From: Enterococcus wangshanyuanii
GTDB taxonomy: Bacteria; Bacillota; Bacilli; Lactobacillales; Enterococcaceae
Assembly: GCF_002197645.1 (NCBI RefSeq)
Contig: NZ_CP021878.1
Location: forward strand, 1-64,000
Direction: 5' to 3'
Length of the DNA stretch: 64,000 bases
Below are positions 1 to 11,474 of this stretch, in pieces. The position numbers and the translations under genes were made by a program. The stretch's first letter is position 1. Every line of letters starts with the position of its first letter. The notes under the pieces were generated by a model, which saw only the letters and a list, made by a program, of their open reading frames with translations, was not told where the DNA came from and searched no databases.

Positions 1-712
1 TCAAATTCATACAAATTAAAAGGATAAAAAGCAATTCTGCTAAATGTTTCATTGAAATCAAAATAATCTAGAACGATTCTCTTGCTCCCAGAAAAACAAT
101 CTGTATCAGTTACTGTAAATTCTGTTTCCTCCAAAAAGTTTTATAAAGTCTGTTTCCGCTTCTTTATAAAATATTATATAACTTATAATTTTTAGAATTA
201 TACTCATAGTAACGAATTTTATTTGCTCGAATTGTTTCTAATCCTGTTATTTTAGCTAAAATGACCCTGTGATTTCCATCCGTACATTGAAAATATTTTG
301 TCTCATTCCCATTTTTAAAAGCAAGAAAAGAAATGTTTCCAGTTTGATTATACATTTTTTGAAAATTCATCCAAATTATTTTCTTCTAACAATAATAATT
401 GTCTTAAAAATCTAATCTGTTCAATGTTTATTTCATAATCACTTTTGGCAAGCCCTAAAATACTGTAATTTAAAATATCAAACCATGAAAAATCTACAAC
501 ACGGCTAACCCCTACAATATCTTTCACTGGTACAAGTCTATCATTTACAACTTGATTTTTGTCATTATAGTAATAATATAAGTCTCGCTCATCCAAAGAC
601 ATTTCGTCTTTGCTTCTTTTAATACTTTCTTCAGTTACTCCTTTACTTAGTAAATAATTTCCAATCCCATGTTAACAATTTTTTCCCATAGATTATTACG
701 ACAATCTTCCAA
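1..712 (-). pseudogene. Broken, truncated copy of the DGNHR-motif protein gene
   Basis: This is the left-edge copy of the gene at 50306-51229. It is cut by the window start and carries single-base differences near 140, 170, 366 and 657 that shift the frame. All are changes of homopolymer length, so they are probably sequencing errors and not real decay. Use the other copy for the protein. Confidence 0.8.
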
Positions 713-790
713 TAAATTCCCTCCAGGTTTTGGTATCAATATATTTTATATTGTACCATATGGACTAATTATATTTAAGGATTGGTAGCT

Positions 791-1098
791 CTATTTTTGC
801 TCATTCAACACGGCTGCTATCATTTTTAACTGTTCTTTATAGATAAGGTCAACATTTTTTGCTGAAAAATTCCTTTATCCAAATTATCAGCTAAAAAATT
901 AGAATAATCAATCAACTCTAGCTTAAAATAATCAGAATTTACATCACATTTCGGAAAATCATGAATCATATCCGCCATTTTCCCACAAAATCTAAATTCT
1001 TTTGCATCACATTCTTCGATCACACCTAATGTTCTAACCAATATAAAGAAATCGTAATAAATTACATTCAACAAATGATTTAATTCGTTTTTTTTCAT
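791..1098 (-). pseudogene. Frameshifted copy of the 102-residue unknown gene
   Basis: This duplicates 51308-51616. A base is missing near 853, so the last dozen residues are replaced and the frame ends early. The rest is identical to the intact copy, which points to an assembly error. Confidence 0.8.
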
Positions 1099-1115
1099 TT
1101 TGCCTTCCTTTCATA

Positions 1116-2425
1116 CTAATTAGCTGCTTTTTTATGTGCTAAAAGTCAATCGGTTGATTGGCCACTTTTTTGTTGTTCTACTTGTTCAATCACCTTTTCG
1201 TGAGTCTCATTGAATGAAGCAAGTACCTGGGCGAAGTTAGTCTTTAAGCCTTCGTTCATTTCTTTTTGTTTAAACGCAAGCTCGTCTTTCTTTCCTTGCA
1301 GTATACGTGTTAGTTGCTCGGTTTGTGTTTTGTACTCGACTGCAATATCATTGGCCAATTTGTCTTTAAAGTGAACGTCTAATTCTTGTTCTTTGTTCGC
1401 TTTCTTCTCTGCACAAGTTCGTTTGATTGTCGCAACTGCTAATTCATGTCGTTGCTGCTCTTCTTTTAACTCTTTTTGTTCTTCATTATCCAGGACAAGA
1501 ATCTCAGCATCAATTGTCCGCTGCTTTTCCGCTTGAACACGTTTCGTCACTTCTTCTTCAATCAAGTGACGAGTATCGAGCTCCTTGATTTCTTGATTTA
1601 TTTTGATTGTCTCTTCTTCCACAAAATTAGAAAGGCGAGAAGAAAATTCATTTTTCACAAGATCCAACACATCACTTACAGCATCAACTGATTCAGGAGT
1701 TGATAAAAACTGTTGTTTTTTCTGTTTTTGGTTCAATCGAATCTAAAGAAAGACCAGGATACGATTTATCTGAACTTACTTCAGGCTGTTTCTTCTTTAC
1801 CACTAATTCGGTTTTTATATCTGCATTTGAAAAAGGATCGCTAAGGCTGATATTTGAAGCATTTTCTTGCTTCAGTTTCTGGATCTCTTTTGTTGAATTT
1901 CTAGCTGATACATAAGATTTTCAATTAATTGTTGCTGTTCCGCTTGATCCTCGTTGAGATCTACGAGTTCTTGTTCTTCAGAGTTCACTTCACCGATTTC
2001 ACTAGGTTCAGGCTCTTGCTCTTCCAAACGTTTTGTGCCAGACTCTGCAAGTGCTTGTAATTCTGACGGCAATTCTGGTGTACCTGCCTTACTTTCAGTC
2101 TCTTTGGTTGCCTCTGGAAGAACAACCTCTTCAAATGGTAGTTTCTTTTTTTGTATAAAATGGTGGAAAGCAACTGGTCAAAATAGGGATTATCTTCGTA
2201 TAAACGGCAGCTCGATTTTAAATGCATAAAGTAGCTCTTTGCCTTTTTTACCCTCCTTAAATTTTTTCTGCCATACACCCAACCAGTCTCTTCTGCTTTA
2301 ATTAAGTGGTTATTTACGCCAATCACATAGTTCACTAATGATTCTGGAGTCAGAATAGACTCTGTTTGAATGTTATCTGAATGGATCACTTCAAAACGGA
2401 ATGTTCCCTTTAGAAAATTAAACAT
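1116..2425 (-). pseudogene. Frameshifted copy of the pcfA-position gene
   Basis: This duplicates 51634-52938. Extra or missing bases near 1144-1170, 1707, 1890 and 2150-2270 split it into several overlapping frames. Every break sits in or beside a short homopolymer. Confidence 0.8.
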
Positions 2426-2686
2426 GTTCAGTTCCTCCTTCATTATCCTTTGGGGTTTCTTCTAACGCAGGGGGCGTTGATTGATTAGGTGCTAATAATG
2501 ACTTTAAATCTGTTAAAGTCAAATCATTTTCAACTAAAAACGTTGAACAACTTCTGCTTCCAGTTGCTTCAGCTCATTTTCTTTTTTAGTGACGGTTTCT
2601 TGTTGCTTCTTCAATCGTTCTTTTGCTTTTTTCAGGTCATTTTCTAACCGTTTTTGCTTTTTTTCTAACTCTTCAATTCTACTCAT
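2418..2686 (-). pseudogene. Frameshifted copy of prgM-like gene
   Basis: This duplicates 52931-53200 but is one base shorter because an A is missing near 2543. Probably a sequencing error. Confidence 0.8.
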
Positions 2687-3349
2687 GGCTTGATTCCTCC
2701 GTTGTGGCTAGTGTGGTTGAACTTGTCATTGTTGATTGCGTTGGCTCAAAATATTCAGATTCCGTAGTTACATTTGTGTTGTAAGAATTACTGTCTGTAT
2801 TTAATAAATTGGTCAACGTTACAGGTTCCATTTTATCTACCAAGAATTTTTTGCCTTGTTTTGTAAAGGTGACTTGCACAGCTTCTTGATTTGATTGATT
2901 TTTCAGAGCCCCTTCGTTGCTTCCGATTTTCTTTCGTTGGGTATTTTTATAGGTTACAACACATATAGCTGTATCATTTCTGCATTAATGTAAATATCTG
3001 CTGTATCCAGTACTTGATTGACCACATAGCCTTTATACGCTTGATTAACAGGTTGTTCTTCCTCTGTTGTTAATTCGTTATACATAGACGTGGTAACCAG
3101 GGGCTCGTATCGATTGCGATTTTCTCCTAAATCTTTTCTTGTAAAATAGGCAATAAGAAATTTTTGGACTGTATCAGTGGTCAAATCTTTTTTCTTTTCC
3201 ACCACCTCTTGTTTCACGGGCTTTTGAGCCGCTTGTTGTTTGCTTTTACCAACACTAAATCCAACAAAAAAACATAAAAGTACAAGAAAAAACAGGCCGA
3301 GAAACAAGCCTGCTTTCTTCAATTTTCGTATTTTATCATGATTGTACAT
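2679..3349 (-). pseudogene. Frameshifted copy of prgL-like gene
   Basis: This duplicates 53193-53864 but is one base shorter, with a T missing near 2983. The membrane-anchor half and the C-terminal half therefore lie in different frames. Probably a sequencing error. Confidence 0.8.
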
Positions 3350-3371
3350 AAAAATTATTTTCTCCTTTCTC

Positions 3372-5986
3372 TTATTTCACACGCATAAAGTATTCGCCTG
3401 CTTCTTTCTTCAATACACGCCAACTCATGGAGTATTCACCACTCACATTCATTTCAGAGATTACAAACGTTCCATCGCTGTTAACATATTCTACAAATGC
3501 CACATGCCCGTATACAGAACTTTGAACCTGCCACTCCATTCGTAAAGATCACGGCATCTCCTCGTCTCGGTGTTGAAACAAGACTCGCACCTGGCGTTAG
3601 AATATAATTTACTATCCATTGATTCGCATTTCCCATCGTTGGGTGAATCGACTTACCAAGTTGTGCCATTCGATTGTACACGTACCATGTACAATTTCCG
3701 AGTGCATACGCATTACCAGGCCACCCTTGTCCTTGTTTCGTTTCTCTATCCGTAGGTAAAGGTTTCATTTTATCTTTGTATTTTTGGAAGACTTCGCTAC
3801 TTGATCCATTGACTTCATTCCCTGAACTAGACAGGAAGTTAAACCAATTTTGAGCAGCTTGAATCCGTTCACTTGTTTTATCTCCTGGATTTCCTTCCCA
3901 GTTATTCAAGAAATACACTGTTAATTCTGGTACGGTTGCGGCAACTTTGTTTCCTGCTGTATTAGCAGCTATTGTTCGATAGGCAGGAGAATCACCATTA
4001 AAGATAAAGTCTAATTGTAATTGTAGATCATACCATTTTTTCTTTTTACTTTTTGCATAGTCAAGTAACAATGTATGACGTGTACTTCCGTCAGCTGTAT
4101 CTGTCCATTGGCCTAATCCTAACCCTCTATGAAGAATATTAGGGAATTTACCATAGATTTCCGTTCCACCCATTGCTAGCCAAGCAGGATCATCCCATGA
4201 AGTAGCACTCGCTCCTACAGGTGGGTTTAAGTAATCTCCTTCTGCTCGTTTTGGATTGATTCCACTTTCAACGGAAAAGTTCCCTAAGATAGCGGCAATT
4301 CCTTCTTTTTTGTATCCTAATTTTGTTAAGTAGTCATAGACAGCTCGTGCTCGACTCTCTACATCCGCTCCTGGATCAAAGGACGAAGAACCCAATAATG
4401 TTGTTTGCGTATAGGTCACATTGGGAAAATAAAAAGCGGGGTTAACAGAAAACCAAGCCTTTTTCTCTAAATCATATTTTTCATACTGAAGGGTGACCGT
4501 TTCATTTGGACTATTTCCCAAAAAGGTACCGACTTGCACGTCTTCGTTCCCTTTGAATCGACTACTTTTAACGCCTTCAATGGTTAAACGAACACTTTTT
4601 TCTTTTTCTATGACTAAACTTGTTTCATTTGGAATAGTTGTTACCTTTCCTTCAAGTGGGGAATTGAACGCTTTATTAACTTCTGTCATAAGCTCAATTC
4701 CCTGGAACAAACTTTCTTTTCCGTCTTTCTTTTCGTACCCATATCTACGTGAAACAATTAATGAATCTGTTTCAAAGGGAAATGCTAACGGATCATCCAA
4801 TGTAGTATAGCCTAATTCCTTTTTTACTTCCTGATAATGCTCATAGTCTTCGCCTGAAAGAAAATAACGTGACTTGTTGTCTGTTTCAAGTTCTTTTATG
4901 GTCTTTAACTCGTAGTCAGGAGATTTTCCATTCAAATCTTCCCACAGATCACTGAGATAGTTCTCAAAGTTTTTTTCCCAACAATCCAGTGTCCGACAAT
5001 TTATATTCTTCAAAACGATAATTCATATAAAACATGACATCGTCAATGTTGCTGTAGAATTGATTGGTGTCGTCCGTGTGCTCTGCATCTAGTTTCGTCA
5101 TATAAACCCATGAGTCTGTTAAATCTTCATCTTCTTGAACGATCGCAGGTTTCTGTGTTCCTCCTGCAATACCCATCATCATAAAAACAACAACTACAAC
5201 TAATAAGACGATCCAGGTAATTGGGTTTTTAATAAGAATCATCGCTGCTTTTGAAGCCGATTTTTTGCCTGTTAGGACAGAACGAACTAAGCTAAGACCT
5301 TTTTCAGCTTTTTTTGCGGCCTTAGCCGCTTTCATTCGTTGACGGTGATTACGTAATTTGTACATCAATTGTTTTCGTGTCGTAAGATTCTCTGGTGTTC
5401 GGTGGAATCCACGTCCTCTTGAAAAATTGAACGTGCGATTACCTAAACCATAAGCACCTTTTCCTGTTTTTAATGCTACTTTTCCAGTATTTTTACCGAT
5501 TTTGAAACCAACACGAATTTTTTGATTGGCTCGTCGTAGTTTTCGATAAGCTTCTACGCCCTCTTTTAAAGTATCATCTTCACTCAAGACCTTTAATGAT
5601 TGTTGCTTAGTTTCTTCTTTCATAGAAACTTTGGTTTCACTTTTAAGTTGTACAGAAATTCTAGTTGTATCTTTAGCCTTTATTTTTTGATAGACACGTT
5701 TGGCTACTTTTTTACCGTTTTTGTCTTCAATAAATTTTTTCTTTGCAATGATATGATCGATTGAAGGAGCTTGACTGCCCTTTTTCACGTTGATCTTATG
5801 CTTTTTTAATTGACCCTTATACCCTTTTCTAGAAAGTTTATAGTCTTTTTTTGCCTGTTTAAATGCTTTCTTAGATACCTTCGTTGCTTCTCGTGGATTA
5901 CGGAAAGCATTTTTGCTAACGCCATCCTTCACTCTAGGCGCAATTTTTTGGTTTTCTTTCCAAGAAGGCTTCTCTTCTTTCGTCAT
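3372..5986 (-). pseudogene. Frameshifted copy of prgK-like gene
   Basis: This duplicates 53887-56499. Two extra bases, near 3523 and 4975, split it into an N-terminal piece with the membrane anchor, a central lysozyme-like piece and a C-terminal CHAP tail. Both changes are in homopolymers. Confidence 0.85.
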
Positions 5987-5997
5987 AGAATCACTTC

Positions 5998-8380
5998 CTA
6001 AGCATCTGTGTTCATTATTTCAAAGAGTTCTGTATTCTCTGGAATAGGATTTTCAAATGGAACGATCGTTCCATTGGCATAGATCAAACCTGTTCCTTGT
6101 GGTACTTTTTCGCCTACATACTTCAATAATTTAGGTTTCAAATTGACCGCTTCTTTCAGTCTTTGTAAATCTACAGGTTTTTGGCGTAACAGAATCATAA
6201 ATTCACTATTAGATAGCATTTTCATACCAGCTGGACTATCCAACATTGTTGAGATATTTTGAGTGATTCCTGTTGTAACCGCCCCATATTTTCGGATACG
6301 TACCCATAAATTTAAGAACCAACTAGCGGAACTTTCTTCTTCAAAATTCACTTGTAATTCATCAAAATATAGACGAGTAGTAACTTTCCCTTGATTTGCT
6401 ACGACTTGCTTCCAGATCTGATCTAAAATGACTTTCATCGCAAAAGGCTTCATTTTTTCATCTAGTTTCTTGATATTGAACACAACAAACTTGGCATTTA
6501 AATCAATATTTGTTTTATGTGCAAAAAATATCTTGCGAGCCAATACAGTAAGGTTCTACTTTTGTAGCTAATGTTTTCGCTTCTGGTTCTGGTTGCTCTA
6601 GCAAAATATTAAACCACTCTACTAGGGTAGGCGGTTCTTGACTCCCTTCAAATGCTGCATACGTTTTTCTTGTCACACGGTCAACGATCGAGGCATCTTC
6701 ATCTGTATAGGACTTTAATAAGGATTCAAATAGGCCAGATAGTAAATTGGCCTTTTCTTTAACTAAATCGACATTTCGATCTTCTACATCCAATAAACGA
6801 CTGTCAACCATATCTAAAATGTTTAAATGGTGTTGTGTCCCTGTTGAAATATCTAAGATTTCAGCACCAAAAGCTCGAGCAATCGGTATATACTCACTTT
6901 CGGGATCAACAATACGGAATAAATCTTTTGGATAGCGAAGTAAAGCACTGATCATTTCCCACTTAGTAGCCATTCCTTTTCCTGAACCAGAAGTACCAAA
7001 TATCAATCCACTAGGGGTTGGCAAATCTTTTTTACGATCTAAGGTAATGACATTATTCGTTATTTGGTTTCGCCCATAATATTGGCCAGTTGGACTTTGT
7101 AGCTCAACATTGGTAAATGGTACCTGTGAAGCCACATTCGTGCTCGTCATATCACGCATATAATTCATTTCTACATCCAAATACGGTTTACCGATCGGTA
7201 AGATCGTATTCAATGCTTCCTCTTTGTAGTCTTCTACTACCTCAAAATCTACTTGCCATGTATGACCCACATCCTCAACTGCTTTAATGGACTCTTCTAA
7301 CTCAGCTTCTGTTTTCGCAATCAAAAAAGTGGTGAAAATTCCTGAAAACATTTTTTGTCCGTTTTCTTTGATTTCTTCCATTAAGGCTTCCGTTGATTCT
7401 TTAGTGTCCTTCAAGTCACCTGCAATCATATCTTCCCCAACACCTTGCTGAAAATTATCTTTTTGCTGCTTACTAATCGCAACATTATTTAACGTCTGCA
7501 TGGTTTGAATATTTTTCTTTGCTTGGATCATGTCATAAGGCGTGGCATGGATACTGATAGCAAGTTCTGTTCCTATTGCACATAATTCTCGTATCAAACG
7601 ATCTTCTAAGTATTTCGGGTATTGGCGAATATATAGCACAGCAGCATAATATTCGCCTAAGCGCATATACTTTTTGTCTTTCACAAAACGAATTTTCCCA
7701 GGAACGATAAATGCTTTACTATTCAATCCTGATACCGCAATGTCTTGATATGTTGTACTAAAATAAGAACCTGGTCGTAAGAGACCACTCATTACTGACA
7801 GCCGTTCTACACCACTTAGAGGAGTCACAGACAGGTCTACTTCATTTGCTTCAAAACGATTTTTAAAGTTTTTTGCGATTGTTTCAATATTTTTATTCGC
7901 CTGTTTTCTAGACGAACTCTTGGTTGTAAACGTGGCATATTTTTCAATCGTAAAATTTCGTTGATCTTGTTGGAACTGTTTATCAATGATCTCATTCATT
8001 TCTTGGCGATAATTGTCCAACGGATCTGCCGCATAAGGTAATAGAATAGACTCTAATAAAGAGTCGTCGATTCGTTTATTAAGTACCAATAGTTGATATC
8101 TTGAATTTTTATCTAAGGTATTCAGCCCATCTGCATAGCCAACCACGATATCTTCCTGTTCCTGTTCCATCGAGACTTCATAATCAACTTCACCCAATCG
8201 ATAGGTTTTGGAATATTCGCCTTCTACAACGTGCATTAAGCCCTCTTCAAACTGAAGTGTATACTTAATACTGTCTTGCGCTGTTGGATTAGCTTTTTCC
8301 ATCACACGTTGTTTCATTTGCTTTTCTGTTTGTTTAGATCTCATCTGTTTCTTTGATGGTTTCTTTTTGAGTAAATTCAT
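5998..8380 (-). pseudogene. Frameshifted copy of prgJ-like ATPase gene
   Basis: This duplicates 56511-58892. One extra A near 6528 separates the N-terminal two thirds, including Walker A, from the C-terminal third. The other copy reads through in a single frame. Confidence 0.85.
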
Positions 8381-8687
8381 GCTTTCCATATCTCCTTATC
8401 TGTCCTGATCTATAGGTTCGTTCTTCATAATAAAAGTAAAGTTCGAACTTCCGTTTCTTTTCTTTCCACGTATTCAACAATAGAAAAACGGGATAATACC
8501 CTAAAACGATCGCAGTAGGTAGAGAGAAAATTAAAAACGCCCAATCAGGAAGAAAAAATATTTCTACTCCTAATATGAGCGCAGTACCTGCTAATAAGAC
8601 ATAGGCTTTCAGCTGTCGTATACTGATCCCCCATACCTTTCGTTCAATTTTAGACACATCTTTATAAAATTGTGAGCCAATTGCCAT
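8334..8687 (-). CDS. prgI: PrgI-family small conjugation membrane protein
   Basis: This 117-residue protein has two hydrophobic segments near the middle (about residues 25-65) followed by a basic, aromatic C-terminal tail, the layout of the PrgI family. PrgI proteins sit immediately upstream of the VirB4-type ATPase in Gram-positive type IV secretion systems and are thought to be part of the membrane channel. The start is the ATG of the MAIGSQF frame, one base after the prgH stop, so the two are probably translationally coupled. A longer reading from 8732 would overlap prgH. The 3' end overlaps the prgJ start. The copy at 58846-59198 has lost a base near 59003, so this is the good one. Confidence 0.85.
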   Translation of the reverse strand: MAIGSQFYKDVSKIERKVWGISIRQLKAYVLLAGTALILGVEIFFLPDWAFLIFSLPTAIVLGYYPVFLLLNTWKEKKRKFELYFYYEERTYRSGQIRRYGKHEFTQKETIKETDEI

Positions 8688-8688
8688 A

Positions 8689-9489
8689 CTACATCGCCCC
8701 CATAAATCGTTTGGCCATTCCTTGTGAGCCAATCAAAATGATTATAATCGCTACATATTTAAAAATGAGCACTACATAAATCATGATATTGATCATTAAT
8801 GCTCCTGCATTGTCCCAAACTCCACCTTCAAATGAAGCAAAAGACAAATAATCGTTGGCCATTAAAATTGGAATTAAACCAACGATCAAGACTAATAGTG
8901 CACCTTGTAGAACAAGCGCCATGATTTGTTTGATATACCCTACAGCAATTGAGCGAAGCTCATCGTTTACGAAGAAAGCAATCAAGATAGGTGCCATCGC
9001 TTTGACAATATACAGTTGAATCCCTCGTAAAAAAATGAGAATATTCGTGATAAACGAAGATAGAAAAAGTGCAATATAGGCGAACACTTGAAATAAAAGT
9101 ACAAGTGGTTTTGCCCACCAGGATACTTTTCCCATCTGAGGGATTGCATCACTTGTTCCTGTAATAGTCACAACTGAATTGATCCACTTAGCTGCTTGAA
9201 TCCCAAACCATACAATTCCGTCTACGATATAACCCGAAGACATGATCAGCACAAACGCAATGATATATTTCATTGCTAAGTCTGTAAGGACTTCTACACC
9301 CAATCCTCCGTCTTCCATTTTAAATTTCTTTGTTACACTGGTCATTTCCACCATGAAAAGAATGCCTAAAATCGCCAGTCCCAAAGGAATCAAGACTTTC
9401 GCTATCTTTCCCATCACTTCATTTGTCGTTGGATTATATTCTCCTAAACTTTGAAACAGCTGATTGAGGGTGGATTCTGGAATATTCAT
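8689..9489 (-). CDS. prgH: PrgH-like polytopic channel protein (VirB6/TrbL-like)
   Basis: The 266-residue product is very hydrophobic, with about six membrane segments starting near residue 28. A short N-terminal extracytoplasmic or cytoplasmic part is followed by two helices, a WW-containing loop and a cluster of C-terminal helices. Its place between a two-helix small protein (prgF) and prgI matches PrgH of pCF10, the VirB6-like channel subunit of the mating machine. It is identical in both copies, so the reading is secure. Assignment rests on topology and gene order, since VirB6-like proteins have little conserved sequence. Confidence 0.8.
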   Translation of the reverse strand: MNIPESTLNQLFQSLGEYNPTTNEVMGKIAKVLIPLGLAILGILFMVEMTSVTKKFKMEDGGLGVEVLTDLAMKYIIAFVLIMSSGYIVDGIVWFGIQAAKWINSVVTITGTSDAIPQMGKVSWWAKPLVLLFQVFAYIALFLSSFITNILIFLRGIQLYIVKAMAPILIAFFVNDELRSIAVGYIKQIMALVLQGALLVLIVGLIPILMANDYLSFASFEGGVWDNAGALMINIMIYVVLIFKYVAIIIILIGSQGMAKRFMGAM

Positions 9490-9501
9490 TCTTTTCCCTC
9501 C

Positions 9502-9729
9502 TTAGAATTTGATTGAACTAAGCTGAGCAATTACGTATGCACCTACGCCTGTTGCAATCAAGGCAAATGCCCCACCAACAATAATTGCCTCAATCCCTTT
9601 ATCTGTTTTTCTTGGATCATCCGTCTGCATTCCTGAACGAACATCCTTTACTCCTAACATAATGCCGACAGCTGCTAAAACACCGATGATCGCTCCGATG
9701 ATTGTGACAATTTTTGTAACGATATCCAT
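9502..9729 (-). CDS. prgF: PrgF-like small two-helix membrane protein
   Basis: This 75-residue protein has two hydrophobic helices (about residues 5-27 and 48-70) separated by a charged loop containing VRSGMQTDDPRKTDKG. That is the size and topology of the small subunits that precede VirB6-like genes in Gram-positive conjugation operons. By position it corresponds to pCF10 PrgF. A pilin-like (VirB2-type) role is possible but not shown by the sequence. It lies 12 bases before prgH and is intact in both copies. Confidence 0.7.
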   Translation of the reverse strand: MDIVTKIVTIIGAIIGVLAAVGIMLGVKDVRSGMQTDDPRKTDKGIEAIIVGGAFALIATGVGAYVIAQLSSIKF

Positions 9730-9760
9730 TTCTATTTCCTCTTTTCTACTTATTTTTTAG

Positions 9761-10216
9761 TTATTGCCATTCTGAAGAGTGAAAATTATCCTCTTGTCCA
9801 AATCCGTCAAATCCTGATTCTTCTTCGCTGTTTTCAAACTCTTCTAGTGTTAAAAATTCTTTTATTTGTACTTGTGGCTGTCCCTGATATGACCCTTCTT
9901 CTACTCGAATGTAAACGTCTTTTCTTGTGAGAAATTTCAACGTATCTGGATTATATCCAAAGGTCAAATCTGGAATCTCAACACCGTTGTCTTCAATGCT
10001 CGCAAGAAGAAAATTCATATTGTCTTGTGTGAAATCATTTCCGAACGTTAAAAAGAAACGACCCTGTTCTTCATTTTTCCCTTCAAGAAATAGAATAAAC
10101 ATATCGCTTCCGCTTTTTGCTTGTTTGTTCTGTACTTTTGTAATCGTTGCTGCATGCGTTCCTACTGTAAACTGTTTAAATCCGTTTCTACGCTCTGTTG
10201 GTCTTTGATATTTCAT
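9761..10216 (-). CDS. prgE: PrgE-like single-stranded DNA-binding OB-fold protein
   Basis: The 151-residue product has a compact folded part of about 125 residues and an acidic, phenylalanine-rich tail (ESGFDGFGQEDNF). This layout recalls ssDNA-binding proteins with an OB fold and an acidic C-terminal tip. Position at the head of the secretion genes matches pCF10 PrgE, which is reported to bind ssDNA. The sequence begins MKYQRPTERRNGFKQF and contains a characteristic FLTFGNDFTQDN segment. It is preceded by a good Shine-Dalgarno site (AAAGGAGAG) and is identical in both copies. Confidence 0.75.
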   Translation of the reverse strand: MKYQRPTERRNGFKQFTVGTHAATITKVQNKQAKSGSDMFILFLEGKNEEQGRFFLTFGNDFTQDNMNFLLASIEDNGVEIPDLTFGYNPDTLKFLTRKDVYIRVEEGSYQGQPQVQIKEFLTLEEFENSEEESGFDGFGQEDNFHSSEWQ

Positions 10217-10308
10217 TGGTTTTCTCTCCTTTAAAACGATTTTTTATAACAAAAAAAGCACCTATTCAGATAGACATAAGTACCATAGCTTCACGACTAA
10301 AATTCTGA

Positions 10309-10620
10309 TTAATTCAATGATAAGTCGCTATTAGGAATCATCACTGCAATATACTCTGTTGTTTTTTCATTGTAGTAACAGTAATAATCAGGTGCTAAAC
10401 AAATATTCTCTAAGTGAACTACCTCACCATTCAAGATTTCATTTTCCAATTGTCTCAGATCACTGTTATCAAAAAAGTCTTCATTCAAAGATAAATACTT
10501 TTTTCTCACTTCATCATATACAGCTTCAGGAAATTCACTTTTAAAAAATGGCCATTGAGTATGATCAAATTCTGTTACATATCTTGCAATTTCAACAGTT
10601 GCTGAAGTAACCTTTTCCAT
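10309..10620 (-). CDS. Unknown 103-residue acidic protein
   Basis: I do not recognise this protein. It is soluble-looking and acidic, with no signal peptide or membrane segment. Aromatic residues cluster in the C-terminal half (APDYYCYYNEKTTEYIAVM). A Shine-Dalgarno site (AAAGGAG) precedes the ATG. It sits between prgE and a small broken gene inside the conjugation operon. The second copy (60821-61132) encodes the same protein, so the frame is reliable. Confidence 0.6.
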   Translation of the reverse strand: MEKVTSATVEIARYVTEFDHTQWPFFKSEFPEAVYDEVRKKYLSLNEDFFDNSDLRQLENEILNGEVVHLENICLAPDYYCYYNEKTTEYIAVMIPNSDLSLN

Positions 10621-10650
10621 TGTTTTCTCCTTTCATGATTAAAAAAATGA

Positions 10651-10797
10651 TTAAATAGTAATTTCACCTTTTTCAATTCGTTCTAATAACAACTTTAGCG
10701 GCTCCTGTTTACCACGACCTTTTTCTCCTAACAGAACGACACTTGGGAGTGGTTCTCTTGAGCAGTCTTTACAGTTTTTTTACTTTCTTTTAATCAT
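10651..10797 (-). pseudogene. Small paralogue of the 50-residue gene, with in-frame stop
   Basis: A ribosome-binding site (AGGAG) and ATG start a 49-codon frame that reads MIKRK, hits TAA, then continues in the same frame to end in LLLERIEKGEITI. The downstream part parallels the gene at 11467-11619 (VLLGEKGRGKQEPLK against VLFGSRGVGRQEAFK). Both copies carry the same TAA and the same seven-T run, so this is not an obvious sequencing error. It may be a decayed duplicate, or translation may start elsewhere. Confidence 0.55.
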
Positions 10798-10857
10798 GTC
10801 ATCTCCTCTTTCCACAAACACAAAATGAATGAAATATAAAATTATTTTTGTTTTATA

Positions 10858-10866
10858 TGATATAAT
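10858..10866 (+). promoter_or_regulatory. Extended -10 promoter for the plus-strand gene
   Basis: TGaTATAAT forms a perfect extended -10 about 30 bases before the ATG at 10896. No convincing -35 lies upstream, as expected for extended -10 promoters. It drives a gene running against the surrounding operon. Confidence 0.6.
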
Positions 10867-10895
10867 TGTCTGACAAAAACAAAGGAGAGACTTGT

Positions 10896-11474
10896 ATGAC
10901 TTTAACTTTGAGTATGATTAGAAAATTAATGAAGACACATTCATATTTACCCAATCATATTATCCAAAAACATGCAAACAGAATTGCTGAAGTAGTTGAA
11001 AATGAGACTGACTGCCAAGAACAATATGAATACTACAGATTCCCTATTTATATTGGTTACTCTGATCAATTCATATTAGACGCTTATTTGAACATTGATA
11101 AAATCAAAGATTTCTTGACTTCAAATAAGCAGAAACCCAAGAAATTTTTGTTGGAAGAATTTACATTTGGTACACGGCATCAAGAAGTCACTGACGAAAA
11201 TTTGATTGCATGTACTAAAATAGAATTAGATCCTGAACTGTCCGTAAGTTCTGATCCTATAATCATTTTAAGAAAAGACAATTACAGATCGATAATAGAC
11301 GGCAATACAAGGACTTCTTTCGCTAAACAAATATCAAATGACCTTGATATTTTAGGTTACGAGCTTGACTATGAAAACTTAATTACGAATGAACTATATT
11401 TAAATGAATACTCTAAACGGTTACTAGAATTTAATAATGATCTCAATAGATTCTATAAAAATACTATTAAATAG
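10896..11474 (+). CDS. Unknown protein with ParB-like DGNTR motif, opposite to operon
   Basis: This 192-residue protein is the only plus-strand gene inside the conjugation operon. The ATG was chosen because AAAGGAGAG lies seven bases upstream; a TTG at 10866 would overlap the promoter. Near residue 135 it has SIIDGNTRTSFAKQ, which resembles the DGN(H/R)R signature of ParB/sulfiredoxin-fold proteins. The DGNHR protein at 50306 carries a related motif. Function is unknown. It converges on, and overlaps by eight bases, the 50-residue minus-strand gene at 11467. The second copy is frameshifted. Confidence 0.65.
   Translation: MTLTLSMIRKLMKTHSYLPNHIIQKHANRIAEVVENETDCQEQYEYYRFPIYIGYSDQFILDAYLNIDKIKDFLTSNKQKPKKFLLEEFTFGTRHQEVTDENLIACTKIELDPELSVSSDPIIILRKDNYRSIIDGNTRTSFAKQISNDLDILGYELDYENLITNELYLNEYSKRLLEFNNDLNRFYKNTIK

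Noticed and set aside
1..8389. Many apparently broken conjugation genes, suggesting a dead transfer region
   Set aside because: Each is intact in the second copy and differs only by single bases, mostly in homopolymers. They are best explained as sequencing errors.
10866..10895. Ten-codon N-terminal extension of the plus-strand DGNTR gene from TTG
   Set aside because: It would start at the -10 element and includes the ribosome-binding site of the ATG at 10896.
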